From positions 1-39,643 of the forward strand of contig NZ_JQBX01000017.1 in NCBI RefSeq assembly GCF_001437075.1: a stretch of DNA of 39,643 nucleotides, given 5' to 3'. This DNA is from Pediococcus stilesii. Lineage in GTDB: Bacteria > Bacillota > Bacilli > Lactobacillales > Lactobacillaceae. Each line of letters starts with the position of its first letter. Position 1 is the stretch's first letter. Made by a program: the position numbers and the translations under genes. The notes beneath the pieces were generated by a model. That model was given only the letters and a program-made list of their open reading frames with translations. It did not search any database and was not told the DNA's origin. Shown here piece after piece: positions 1 to 8,234 of the stretch.

Positions 1-25
1 GCTGGTTCGATCCCAGCTAGCCCAA
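1..25 (+). tRNA. 3' end of a tRNA, probably tRNA-Gln (truncated by window edge)
   Basis: Only the T-arm and acceptor strand are present. The T-stem GCTGG/CCAGC encloses the loop TTCGATC, followed by the 3' acceptor strand TAGCCCA and discriminator A. CCA is not encoded. The implied 5' acceptor strand is TGGGCTA, with an unusual U1-A72 pair typical of bacterial tRNA-Gln, so Gln is the best guess. The anticodon lies outside the window. Confidence 0.8.
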
Positions 26-32
26 CTAAATG

Positions 33-65
33 AAAGCTTCACATCAATCGATGTGAAGCTTTTTT
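33..65 (+). terminator. Intrinsic terminator after the tRNA
   Basis: A 12-bp stem (33-44 with 51-62, core AAGCTTCACAT) with a 6-nt loop leads into a T-run at 59-65. It ends the tRNA transcript. Confidence 0.85.
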
Positions 66-132
66 GTTATTACAAATAGACGAAAAAATGATTATTCATA
101 TAAGCACATTTCAAATAAATAAGTTCCCATTT

Positions 133-160
133 TTTACTTAAGGTTAGTTTTTACGATATT
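133..160 (+). promoter_or_regulatory. Weak candidate promoter for the permease
   Basis: TTTACT (133-138), a 16-nt spacer and GATATT (155-160) form the best sigma-A-like match in the AT-rich gap between the tRNA terminator and the permease. The match is modest and other pairings are possible. Confidence 0.25.
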
Positions 161-227
161 GTGAAAACTTCATCGAGGCCATCTTTGCCGTACTTTGTTA
201 GAATTGAGGAAAATGTTGGAGTAGGTG

Positions 228-1511
228 ATGATTTTGAATAAGAAAAAAGAAGAGCTATCTTTTACAAGTGTTCTGCTGCTCGGAATTAATGGAATCATTG
301 GATCGGGCATTTTTTTACTACCAGGTAGCCTTTATCAGCAGGCAGGAATCTATAGCTTGGTTGCGATTCTATTTGCAGGAGTTTCGACACTATTAATCGC
401 ATTAAATTATGCCGTTATGAGTTCTAAAATTGATGAAGATGGTGGGGCATGGATTTATGCTAATACCGCTTTTGGACCAGATGTCGGATTTCAGGTTGGA
501 TGGTTTACCTGGTTTTTGGGAGTCATCACAATTAGTACGGAAATCGCGGCATTTTTAACGACGCTGAAGGGAATTTTTCCTGCCGTGGCACAACGAAGCT
601 TGTATATAATAATTGCGACCGTAATTATTGGAATTTTGGCAATCATCAATCTTTTTGGCCCCGGAGCCACTAAATTTATTGATAATATTTCAAGTACTTT
701 AAAAATCAGTATGTTACTTGTTTTTGTGATTGGTGGGTTAATATTATTTGTAAAACACCCCGTGGCACTACCAAATACGGTGAAAACTTCAACTGGTGGA
801 ACAGTGGACGCTTTTACAACTTCATTTTATATGTTTACGGGCTTTTCTTTTTTGCCAATTGCGGCAAAAGAAATGCGTAATGCGGAGAAAAACTTACCAA
901 GAGCACTGATTACGGTAATTTTGGGTGTAACGGCAATTTACTTATTAACACAGTTTATAACAATGTTTCTTTTAGGCAGTGGCTTGGTAAATGAAAAGCT
1001 ACCAGTAGCGATTGCTTTTGAGCACGTAGTCGGAGCGGTCGGAAAAATGATTGTGCTTGGTGGGATGCTGGTTTCAACGTTGGGCGTAGCAATTGCGGTA
1101 TCTTTTGATTCACCCGTTGAATTAGCGTCATTATCAACTGAAAAAGATTTATTACCAGCCGCTTTTGGGAAAACCAATCGATTTCAGGCTCCCATTTTAT
1201 CGGTGATCGTCACCGCAGGACTTGCCATTGCACTTGTGGCAAGCGGAAGCTACCTGTTTTTAGTTAATTTAATTGTTTTTAGTTCATTTATTCAGTATAT
1301 TGCCACAATTCTGGCTTTACTAAAACTAAGAAAAGATCCGGATCTACCTAAGGGGATGCATTTAATTGGAGGAGATTTGGTTCCGTTGTTGGCACTCTTA
1401 ATCATCGTTGTTTTATTTGTGAGATTTACTTTTGTAACTTATGTAATCGGAGTTGCTTTTGCTATTATTGGAGGATTAATATATTTAGTTCATAAAAGGG
1501 CAATGCCGTGA
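228..1511 (+). CDS. APC-family amino-acid permease
   Basis: This is an integral membrane transporter of the amino acid-polyamine-organocation superfamily. It probably imports or exchanges an amino acid through the cytoplasmic membrane, and the substrate cannot be read from sequence. The first membrane segment carries the family motif GINGIIGSGIFLLPG (residues 19-33), and the 427-residue chain shows about 12 hydrophobic segments. ATG 228 is preferred because GGAG at 218-221 lies 6 nt upstream. A GTG immediately before it (225) and a TTG at 234 are alternatives. It stands alone between a tRNA terminator and the disulfide reductase gene. The family call is firm and specificity is open. Confidence 0.85.
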   Translation: MILNKKKEELSFTSVLLLGINGIIGSGIFLLPGSLYQQAGIYSLVAILFAGVSTLLIALNYAVMSSKIDEDGGAWIYANTAFGPDVGFQVGWFTWFLGVITISTEIAAFLTTLKGIFPAVAQRSLYIIIATVIIGILAIINLFGPGATKFIDNISSTLKISMLLVFVIGGLILFVKHPVALPNTVKTSTGGTVDAFTTSFYMFTGFSFLPIAAKEMRNAEKNLPRALITVILGVTAIYLLTQFITMFLLGSGLVNEKLPVAIAFEHVVGAVGKMIVLGGMLVSTLGVAIAVSFDSPVELASLSTEKDLLPAAFGKTNRFQAPILSVIVTAGLAIALVASGSYLFLVNLIVFSSFIQYIATILALLKLRKDPDLPKGMHLIGGDLVPLLALLIIVVLFVRFTFVTYVIGVAFAIIGGLIYLVHKRAMP

Positions 1512-1598
1512 TCCGGTTATTTTAAATAAGCAAATTGTTCGATATCAGCTAGTTACTAACCTATACTGTATTTATCACAGTTTATGGTGGAGGACAAA

Positions 1599-2957
1599 AT
1601 GATTAAAGCTAAGAATGTATATATTGGTTTCGGAAAAGCGGCTAAGACACTTGCTTTTCGTCAAGCACAACGTGGTGAATCAGTCGTAGTAATCGAAAAA
1701 TCTGATCAGATGTACGGTGGAACATGTATCAATATTGCGTGTATTCCATCTAAGTTGTTGTATGAATTATCTGACAAGCCACAGGTCGGTGGTTTAAAAG
1801 ATAACTATAAAATGGCAATCACTAAAAAAAGAAGTGTCATTGGTAAATTAAGATATAGTAATTTTCATAAACTGGCGGATCAAAAGACAGTCAAAGTTTT
1901 GAACGGATCGGCTTCGTTTGTTGACCAACACACGTTAAACGTTAAATATTTAAATGGAACGACAGAAGAAGTAGTGGGTGAAAGAATTTTTATTAATACC
2001 GGTGCGACATCTACAATTCCAGATATTCCAGGATTAAAAGAAAGTTCAAGAACCGTTACTAGCACAGATTTATTAGATCAAGATCACTTTCCCCAATCTT
2101 TAGCCATTATTGGTGGTGGGTATATTGGGATGGAATTTGCAACGACGTATAGTCAATTTGGTTCCAAAGTGACGATGATTAATCGTAATGCAGAATTTAT
2201 GCGTGGAATGGACCAAGATGTTTCCCAAGCGGTAAAACAGAACTTTGATAAAGCCGGAATTGAGGTGCTTCAATCAGCCGAAGTGGTTCAGGTTCAAGAT
2301 CAGGATTCGCGTGCCGTATTGACTGTCACTTCTAATGGACGTGAATCACAAATAACGGTTGATACGATTCTCGTTGCCACTGGACGAAAACCCAATATTC
2401 AAGGTTTAAATTTAGATCAAGCAGGGGTTAACTATTCTGAAGCCGGAATTACCGTTGATGATCATCTAAAAACCAATGTTCAAAATATTTGGGCAATGGG
2501 TGATGTCCGAGGCGGAGCACAGTTTACCTTCCTTTCCTTAGATGATTATCGAATTGTTTATAATCAGTTGTATGCCGGTGGAACGAAGACGACTAAAGAG
2601 CAAGTAATCGTTCCAAAAACAATCTTTTTAATGCCACCATTATCTCAAATTGGCATGTCCGAAAAAGAAGCACTTGATAAAAAAATAGAATATCGTACGG
2701 GAAAAGTCGCCGTTGCTGGAATGCCTAAAGCACATATTTTAGGGCATCCGAACGGGTTTTACAAAGTGCTTGTGGATAAAGAGGACCATATCTTAGGAGC
2801 CACGATCTACGCTCCAGAAGCACATGAAATCATCAATATTATCAGTCTGGCGATGCATGCCAATTTGCCTTATCAAATGTTGAGAGATCAGATTTATTCC
2901 CATCCCACGATGGCGGAAGGATTAAATGATCTTTTCGAAACAATTGGTATGGATTAA
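1599..2957 (+). CDS. rclA: RclA-type flavin disulfide reductase (probable hypothiocyanous acid reductase)
   Basis: This is a class I pyridine-nucleotide disulfide oxidoreductase of 452 residues. An FAD-binding GFGKAAKTLA motif is at 10-19, the redox pair Cys43/Cys48 lies in GGTCINIACIPSK, a second Rossmann motif GGGYIGMEF starts near 171, and the C-terminal HPTMAE (His435, Glu440) supplies the acid-base dyad. Stretches such as MYGGTCINI, NIWAMGDV, FTFLSLDDYRIV and the HEIINI region match my memory of E. coli RclA closely, better than lipoamide dehydrogenase or glutathione reductase. RclA/Har enzymes reduce hypothiocyanous acid using NAD(P)H and protect against oxidative chlorine and thiocyanate stress; that role here is inferred from the family. 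ATG 1599 is chosen because GGAGG (1589-1593) lies 5 nt upstream; ATG 1584 would lie before this ribosome binding site. It is monocistronic, with a terminator downstream. Confidence 0.8.
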   Translation: MIKAKNVYIGFGKAAKTLAFRQAQRGESVVVIEKSDQMYGGTCINIACIPSKLLYELSDKPQVGGLKDNYKMAITKKRSVIGKLRYSNFHKLADQKTVKVLNGSASFVDQHTLNVKYLNGTTEEVVGERIFINTGATSTIPDIPGLKESSRTVTSTDLLDQDHFPQSLAIIGGGYIGMEFATTYSQFGSKVTMINRNAEFMRGMDQDVSQAVKQNFDKAGIEVLQSAEVVQVQDQDSRAVLTVTSNGRESQITVDTILVATGRKPNIQGLNLDQAGVNYSEAGITVDDHLKTNVQNIWAMGDVRGGAQFTFLSLDDYRIVYNQLYAGGTKTTKEQVIVPKTIFLMPPLSQIGMSEKEALDKKIEYRTGKVAVAGMPKAHILGHPNGFYKVLVDKEDHILGATIYAPEAHEIINIISLAMHANLPYQMLRDQIYSHPTMAEGLNDLFETIGMD

Positions 2958-3000
2958 AGCTGGTTGGATTATTATTTTTCATGTTTTGAACAAAAGTTAA

Positions 3001-3047
3001 AAAAATTAGTGGCTAAATGCAGAAAATGCTAGCCGCTAATTTTTTTT
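3001..3047 (+). terminator. Intrinsic terminator after rclA
   Basis: An 11-bp stem, 3005-3015 with 3030-3040 (one G-T pair), encloses a 14-nt loop and is followed by a run of eight T. Confidence 0.85.
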
Positions 3048-3104
3048 AATAGAAATAGGCAATGTGTGATAGGATAAAATAAACACTAACAAGGAGGCTT
3101 TAAA

Positions 3105-3896
3105 ATGAAAATTGGTTTTATCGGAGTAGGTAACATGGCTGGTGCGATTATCAAAGGATTATTAAAACAGGGCATCGATGGACAAGATATTCTAGTACAT
3201 AGTGCACACCAGAGCAACTACGAAACGTTTGCAAAGAAGTTTGGCGTACGAGCGGTCCCAAGCAATCTTGAAATTGTGCGAGACGCGGATACAATTGTTT
3301 TAGCCGTTAAGCCTTATGTGATTGGAACCGTAATTGATGAAGTTAAAGCAGTAATTAAAGACGATCAATTAGTCGTTTCAATTGCTTCAGTAGTGAGTGT
3401 GGGGGATATTGAACAGTTAATTGGCCGACACGTACCAATTTTAAGAACGATGCCAAATGTGAACGTTGAAATTGGTGAGGGAATGACTGCCGTTAATGGT
3501 AACGGACCACTAGATGAAAGCCCCTTCAAAAAAGGCGTTGCATTGTTTGAAACAATTGGGAAAACGATGGAAGTCGAAGAAAAAGATTTCCCTATTTTTT
3601 CGGCAATTGCGGGAAGTGCTCCGGCATATGCATATTTATTTATCGACGCTTTATCCAGAGCAGGCGTTAAGTACGGACTATCAAAAGCCGAGTCCACAGC
3701 AATTGCAGCTCAAATGGTTAAAGGTAGCGCCGAAATGGTTTTAAAATCAAGTGAAGTTCCTTACGCGCTGATTGATAAGGTTTCATCCCCAGGTGGAACA
3801 ACGGTTGCCGGGTTATTAGCAATGGAAGAAGCTGGATTTTCAACAGCGGTGGTGAAGGGAATTGATGCCACGGTTGGAAAAGAAATTGGTAAGTAA
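3105..3896 (+). CDS. proC: Pyrroline-5-carboxylate reductase
   Basis: It catalyses the last step of proline synthesis, NAD(P)H-dependent reduction of 1-pyrroline-5-carboxylate, in the cytoplasm. The 263-residue length is normal. The N-terminal Rossmann motif GFIGVGNMAGAI (4-15), the central AGSAPAYAYLFIDAL, and the C-terminal signature SPGGTTVAGLLAMEEAGF are all present. The start has AAGGAGG at 3091-3097, 7 nt upstream. No proA or proB is adjacent, so it may serve proline made from ornithine or arginine, or the other genes may lie elsewhere. No terminator separates it from nagA, but nagA has its own promoter. Confidence 0.95.
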   Translation: MKIGFIGVGNMAGAIIKGLLKQGIDGQDILVHSAHQSNYETFAKKFGVRAVPSNLEIVRDADTIVLAVKPYVIGTVIDEVKAVIKDDQLVVSIASVVSVGDIEQLIGRHVPILRTMPNVNVEIGEGMTAVNGNGPLDESPFKKGVALFETIGKTMEVEEKDFPIFSAIAGSAPAYAYLFIDALSRAGVKYGLSKAESTAIAAQMVKGSAEMVLKSSEVPYALIDKVSSPGGTTVAGLLAMEEAGFSTAVVKGIDATVGKEIGK

Positions 3897-3900
3897 AATC

Positions 3901-3929
3901 TTGTTTTTTGGTCTATACCGATATATAAT
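3901..3929 (+). promoter_or_regulatory. Sigma-A promoter of nagA-nagR
   Basis: TTGTTT (3901-3906), a spacer of exactly 17 nt and a perfect TATAAT (3924-3929). It begins just after the proC stop codon, and its spacer holds the NagR-like operator. Confidence 0.75.
3907..3922 (+). promoter_or_regulatory. NagR/YvoA-like operator (dre site)
   Basis: TTGGTCTATACCGAT (3908-3922) is an imperfect palindrome of the dre type (GGT-N4-ACC arms with a TCTATA core) bound by HutC-subfamily NagR regulators. It lies wholly inside the nagA promoter spacer, where a bound repressor would exclude RNA polymerase. The gene for a NagR-like regulator lies just downstream. Confidence 0.7.
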
Positions 3930-3960
3930 AAACCTAGATTAAAATTTAGGAGGAAAATTC

Positions 3961-5106
3961 ATGAGTATAGTTTTGCGTCATGCTACTATTTATACTGGTT
4001 TAGAAAAAATCGAAGACGGTTATATCCGTTTTGGTAAAACAATTGAAGCTGTTGGTCCAATGAGTGAATATAAAGCTCAAGGGGATGATCAAGTTCAATT
4101 TGCGGGCGAAAAGGTAATTGTTCCTGGCTTTATCGATGTACATACTCACGGTGGATATGGATTTGATGCGATGGACGGTGATCCAGAACAAATTAACGAA
4201 ATGGTTAACCAAGCCGTGATTAATGAAGGTGTTACAAGCTTCTTCTGTACAACGATGACTCAGTCCAATGAAAACATCGAAAAAGCAATGCGCGGTGTTG
4301 CTAAAGCTGCAGAAGAAAATCCAGTGATCCAAGGTGTTCATTTGGAAGGTCCTTTTATTTCAACAAAATATAAAGGTGCGCAACCAGAGCAATACATCAA
4401 AGATCCAGACGCTGAATTACTTGGAAAATGGAATGAACTTTCAGGTGGCCGGGTTAAATTAATTACAATTGCTCCCGAACATGAAGGATCAGATGCATTT
4501 GAATCATACTGTTTAGATCATGGAATTGTGCCATCAGTTGGTCATTCCGACGCAACACGAGCACAACTTTTAAATAGTACCGTTACTCATGCTACTCACC
4601 TTTACAATGCCCAGCGTGAGTTCAAACATCGTGAACCTGGTGTTACTGGACATGTTATGCTGGAAGATAACATCTATGCTGAATTAATTTGTGATGGTTT
4701 TCATATTGTTCCCGATATGTTAAAACTTGCTTACGAAGTTTTGGGCTCAGAAAGAATTGATCTAGTTACGGATTCAATGCGTGCTAAGGGTATCGCTGAA
4801 GGCGAAAGCGAACTTGGTGGCCAAAAAGTATATGTTAAAGACAAGCAAGCACGTTTGGAAGACGGAACATTGGCAGGATCAGTTCTTGCATTTGACGACG
4901 CATTCAAGAACGCAATGAAGTTCTTTGGTTGTGGTATCGAAGAAGCTGTTCAAATGAGTTCAGTTAACCAAGCACGTGAATTTGGTCTAGATTCAAAGGG
5001 AACACTAGAAGTTGGTAAGGATGCTGATATCAACGTTTTTGATACAGATCTTAACAAGTTAGAAACATACAGTTATGGTAAGAAGTTTTCGAAGGAAAAT
5101 AATTAG
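3961..5106 (+). CDS. nagA: N-acetylglucosamine-6-phosphate deacetylase
   Basis: It hydrolyses GlcNAc-6-phosphate to glucosamine-6-phosphate and acetate, feeding amino sugars into glycolysis or back to cell-wall synthesis. The 381-residue amidohydrolase shows the metal site DVHTHGG (near residue 60), HLEGPF with the metal-binding Glu, GHSDAT, ATHLYNAQ and the catalytic Asp in VTDSMRAKG, followed by GTLAGS. AGGAGG at 3948-3953 lies 7 nt before the ATG. nagR follows after 25 nt, so the two are probably one operon controlled by the operator in the nagA promoter. No nagB is adjacent. Confidence 0.95.
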   Translation: MSIVLRHATIYTGLEKIEDGYIRFGKTIEAVGPMSEYKAQGDDQVQFAGEKVIVPGFIDVHTHGGYGFDAMDGDPEQINEMVNQAVINEGVTSFFCTTMTQSNENIEKAMRGVAKAAEENPVIQGVHLEGPFISTKYKGAQPEQYIKDPDAELLGKWNELSGGRVKLITIAPEHEGSDAFESYCLDHGIVPSVGHSDATRAQLLNSTVTHATHLYNAQREFKHREPGVTGHVMLEDNIYAELICDGFHIVPDMLKLAYEVLGSERIDLVTDSMRAKGIAEGESELGGQKVYVKDKQARLEDGTLAGSVLAFDDAFKNAMKFFGCGIEEAVQMSSVNQAREFGLDSKGTLEVGKDADINVFDTDLNKLETYSYGKKFSKENN

Positions 5107-5131
5107 TTAATAATTTAATAGGGGTACAAAC

Positions 5132-5833
5132 ATGAATTCACCGGTGTATATTCAAATTCATAATGAAATCAAAAAAGCTATTGAGGCAGGAAAATGGAAG
5201 GTAGGAGAGCGTATTCCGGCTGAGCGTGAGCTTTCAACGCAGTTTAGTGTTAGTAGAATGACTCTTCGCCAAGCTATTTCAACTTTGGTTGATGAAGGAA
5301 TTTTGGAACGTAAGGTGGGTTCGGGCACCTATGTTGCTAGTCAAAAGGTTCAAGAAAAGGTATCCGGAGTGACTAGCTTTACCGAGCTAATGGAAGCACA
5401 GGGTAAAAAACCCTCTAGCCGAACAATTTCATACCATACGAGTGAACCTTCGCTGAGCGAAATTGAGAAATTGCAGTTAAACGACGGCGATCTTGTTTTG
5501 CGAATGGAACGCATTCGTTTTGCAGATTCAGTACCAATTTGTTACGAAACAGCTACCATTCCTGAAAAGTTAGTTAGTGATTTCAGTAAATCTGAAGTTA
5601 CTAAGTCACTTTATAAGACACTTGAGGAAAAAGCGGGCTTAGTCATTGGTCGAGCAGATCAAACCGTTTCGGCAATGCTAGCTTCAGAAAGAGTATCCGA
5701 GTACTTGGATATTAAGCGTGGTGATGCGATTTTACGTCTCCACCAGCTTTCATATGCCCAAGATGGTACACCGTTTGAGTATGTTCGGACACAGTATGTT
5801 GGCGAACGTTTTGAATTTTATTTAAATCGTTAA
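5132..5833 (+). CDS. nagR: GntR/HutC-family regulator, probable NagR
   Basis: This 233-residue repressor has an N-terminal winged helix-turn-helix (residues 1-70: PVYIQIHNEIKKAI, then GERIPAERELSTQFSVSRMT and the GSGTYV wing) and a C-terminal UTRA ligand-binding domain. The family binds phosphorylated sugars; NagR/YvoA senses GlcNAc-6-phosphate or glucosamine-6-phosphate. Linkage to nagA and a dre-like operator in the shared promoter support the NagR assignment and autoregulation. Its ribosome binding site is weak (AGGGG, 5119-5123), which would keep regulator levels below NagA. A different UTRA ligand is possible but unlikely. Confidence 0.85.
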   Translation: MNSPVYIQIHNEIKKAIEAGKWKVGERIPAERELSTQFSVSRMTLRQAISTLVDEGILERKVGSGTYVASQKVQEKVSGVTSFTELMEAQGKKPSSRTISYHTSEPSLSEIEKLQLNDGDLVLRMERIRFADSVPICYETATIPEKLVSDFSKSEVTKSLYKTLEEKAGLVIGRADQTVSAMLASERVSEYLDIKRGDAILRLHQLSYAQDGTPFEYVRTQYVGERFEFYLNR

Positions 5834-5843
5834 TAAAACAATT

Positions 5844-5893
5844 AAAAAACAGTAAAACTGCGGCTAAAACTGCCGTTGTTTTACTGTTTTTTT
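5844..5893. terminator. Bidirectional terminator between nagR and tagA
   Basis: AAAAAACAGTAAAAC (from 5844) pairs with GTTTTACTGTTTTTT (5878-5892), flanked by A-rich and T-rich sides so that it can stop both convergent transcripts. Confidence 0.85.
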
Positions 5894-5919
5894 AATTACA
5901 TCGAAGCTTAGCAGAGAAT

Positions 5920-6642
5920 CTATTGTTTTCTTTTTAAAAAAGATTCAAGCAAGAAGATTGGTAGTACGATTTGACGTTTGATTCGTTTGGGATCGGTAAT
6001 TAAACGGTATAGCCATTCGATATTATGTTTTTGCCAAAAAAGCGGAGCGCGTTTAACATTTCCGGCATAGACATCAAAGCTTCCTCCGATTCCCATCCAA
6101 ATGGCGGAAGCAACTGACTGGTGAGCGCTGATAAATTCTTCTTGTTTCGGAAAACCGGTTGCGACGAAGACAAAATTGGGTTTTGTTTTCTTTATTTCTT
6201 CAACGATGGGAGCCTCATTTTTAAAATAGCCATCGTGATAGCCAACAATGTTAATTTGGGGAAACTCGCTATGAATCTTTTGAACGACGGCTTTAATAAC
6301 AGAATCTTTGCTGCCTAGAAGGTACACCTTTGATTGATGGGTATTGGCCCACTTCAAGAGGTCGTTGAAAAGATCGAAGCCCGTGATTCGTTCGGTTAAT
6401 TTTGTGTTAGTAAATTGAGAAGCTTTAACAATTCCAATTCCATCGGCAACGAGGTAGTCGGCCGATTTAACGATTTTAGAATAGTTGGGATGCTTTCGGG
6501 CATACATTATAATTTCAGGGTTTGCGGTAATAATAAATCGTTTCTTTTGATGGAGTAAATCGGGCTGAAGTTGCTCCAGAAAATCATCTTTTGTGGTTTT
6601 TAAAAAGTTGAATCCTAAAATATTAACAGTTTTAAAGGGCAT
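5920..6642 (-). CDS. tagA: WecG/TagA/CpsF-family glycosyltransferase
   Basis: A 240-residue membrane-associated glycosyltransferase (GT26 fold). TagA/TarA adds ManNAc to GlcNAc-PP-undecaprenol, the first committed step of the wall teichoic acid linkage unit; relatives act in capsule or exopolysaccharide synthesis. Visible motifs are TANPEIIMYA, VADGIGIV with the proposed catalytic Asp, VATGFPKQEEF, GIGGSFDVYAG, and the basic C-terminal tail KRAPLFWQKHNIEWLYRL that typically docks on the membrane. The start at 6642 is chosen because AGGAG lies about 8 nt upstream on the minus strand and the motif spacing then matches the family; an upstream extension to 6777 would run through the promoter region. 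No other teichoic acid gene is nearby, so the exact polymer is inferred. Confidence 0.82.
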   Translation of the reverse strand: MPFKTVNILGFNFLKTTKDDFLEQLQPDLLHQKKRFIITANPEIIMYARKHPNYSKIVKSADYLVADGIGIVKASQFTNTKLTERITGFDLFNDLLKWANTHQSKVYLLGSKDSVIKAVVQKIHSEFPQINIVGYHDGYFKNEAPIVEEIKKTKPNFVFVATGFPKQEEFISAHQSVASAIWMGIGGSFDVYAGNVKRAPLFWQKHNIEWLYRLITDPKRIKRQIVLPIFLLESFLKRKQ

Positions 6643-6657
6643 AAAAATTCTCCTAGT

Positions 6658-6663
6658 ATTATA
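6658..6663 (-). promoter_or_regulatory. -10 element of tagA
   Basis: A perfect TATAAT on the minus strand lies 15 nt upstream of the tagA start codon, with AGGAG in between, so the leader is very short. No good -35 box is visible. It sits back to back with the pncB promoter. Confidence 0.45.
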
Positions 6664-6665
6664 AA

Positions 6666-6693
6666 TTGCGATTTGGCTCATAAATGATAGAAT
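6666..6693 (+). promoter_or_regulatory. Candidate promoter of pncB-nadE
   Basis: TTGCGA (6666-6671), a 16-nt spacer and TAGAAT (6688-6693). The -35 box abuts the -10 box of the divergent tagA gene, so the two promoters probably compete for polymerase. Confidence 0.5.
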
Positions 6694-6751
6694 TAATACA
6701 ACTGTAATGACAGTAATTTTTATAAAAATAGAGAGTAGGGGCATAATCATC

Positions 6752-8215
6752 ATGGTAAAAGAATTTCCAGATGACACATTAACATTACATACAGACGCAT
6801 ATCAAATCAATATGATTGAGACATATTGGGATAAGGGGATCCATAATCAAAATGCAATTTTTGAAGTGTTTTTCCGCAATATGCCGTTTGACAATGGATA
6901 TGCTGTTTTTGCTGGATTAGACCGAGTTATTGAGTACATTAATAATTTACATTTTTCTGATAGTGATATTGAATATCTACGTGACGTAATGGGCTATCCC
7001 GACGACTTTTTAGACTACTTGAAGGACTTCCGTTTTACGGGAACAATCCGTTCGGCAGTGGAAGGTGACTTAGTCTTCAACAATGAACCGATTTTACAGG
7101 TTGAAGGACCTTTAGCAGACTGTCAACTGATTGAAACGGCGCTTTTAAATATTGTTAACTATCAGACTTTAATTGCGACAAAGGCTGCCCGAATTAAATC
7201 AGTCGTTGGCTCAGACAAACTGCTAGAGTTTGGAACACGCCGGGCACAAGAGATGGATGCTGCAATTTGGGGCACCAGAGCGGCATACATTGGTGGTTTT
7301 GACGCAACAAGCAATGTTCGTGCGGGAAAACTATTTGGAATTCCTGTTAGTGGTACTCATGCCCACGCGTTGGTTCAATATTACATGAATGATTATGATG
7401 CTTTCAAGGCCTATGCTACAACTCATCACGATTGTGTTTTTCTAGTGGACACATTTGACACTTTAAAGAGCGGTGTTCCAAATGCAATTCGGGTCGCAAA
7501 GGAAATGGGCGATAAAATAAACTTTCTTGGTGTTCGAATTGATAGTGGTGATATGGCTTATTTATCAAAACGGGTTCGCGAACAACTTGACGAAGCTGGT
7601 TTTCCAAACGCCAAAATCTATGCATCAAATGATCTGGATGAAAAGACTATCCAAAATTTAAAAATGCAGGGTGCTAAAATTGAGGTCTGGGGAGTTGGAA
7701 CAAAGCTAATCACGGCTTATGACCAACCAGCATTAGGCGCGGTTTATAAGATGGTTTCGATTGAGCATAATGGCAAAATGATCGATACGATTAAACTATC
7801 AAATAATGCTGAAAAAGTTTCAACGCCGGGTAAAAAACAGGTTTGGCGAATCTCAAGAAAATCAGATGGAAAATCTGAGGGTGACTACATTACGTTGTGG
7901 GATGAAGACCCTCGTGAAGAGCAATCGCTGTACATGTTCCATCCTAATTATACGTATATCAATAAGACGGTCACGGATTTTGAGGCACGGCCATTGTTGC
8001 AAACAATATTTGAGGATGGAAAATTAGTGTATGATCGCCCGTCACTTAATGAAATTAAGAAATTTGCCCGCCAAAGTTTAGACTCGCTTTGGGACGAATA
8101 TAAACGAGACTTGAATCCACAGGACTATCCGGTAGATCTATCCCAAGACTGCTATGATAATAAGGTAGCTATCATTAAAAATGTCCGTGAATACGTCAGT
8201 AAATTAAAATTTTAA
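6752..8215 (+). CDS. pncB: Nicotinate phosphoribosyltransferase
   Basis: It condenses nicotinate with PRPP, with ATP hydrolysis, to give nicotinate mononucleotide, the entry step of niacin salvage to NAD. The 487-residue protein shows HTDAYQINM near the N-terminus, FRNMPFDNGYAVFAGL, EFGTRRAQEMDAAIWGTRAA, and GTHAHALVQ containing the probable catalytic His (His205, with His203 beside it), then GVRIDSGDMAYLS and YASNDLDE. ATG 6752 follows TAGGGG (6736-6741) with about 10 nt spacing; the family N-terminus fits this start. nadE follows closely, giving a two-gene NAD salvage operon and suggesting dependence on external niacin. Confidence 0.95.
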   Translation: MVKEFPDDTLTLHTDAYQINMIETYWDKGIHNQNAIFEVFFRNMPFDNGYAVFAGLDRVIEYINNLHFSDSDIEYLRDVMGYPDDFLDYLKDFRFTGTIRSAVEGDLVFNNEPILQVEGPLADCQLIETALLNIVNYQTLIATKAARIKSVVGSDKLLEFGTRRAQEMDAAIWGTRAAYIGGFDATSNVRAGKLFGIPVSGTHAHALVQYYMNDYDAFKAYATTHHDCVFLVDTFDTLKSGVPNAIRVAKEMGDKINFLGVRIDSGDMAYLSKRVREQLDEAGFPNAKIYASNDLDEKTIQNLKMQGAKIEVWGVGTKLITAYDQPALGAVYKMVSIEHNGKMIDTIKLSNNAEKVSTPGKKQVWRISRKSDGKSEGDYITLWDEDPREEQSLYMFHPNYTYINKTVTDFEARPLLQTIFEDGKLVYDRPSLNEIKKFARQSLDSLWDEYKRDLNPQDYPVDLSQDCYDNKVAIIKNVREYVSKLKF

Positions 8216-8234
8216 TAAATTCTAGGTGAAAAAA

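Noticed and set aside
6643-6777. N-terminal extension of the TagA-type enzyme
   Set aside because: The extension would pass through the divergent promoters; the internal ATG at 6642 has a strong AGGAG and fits the family length.
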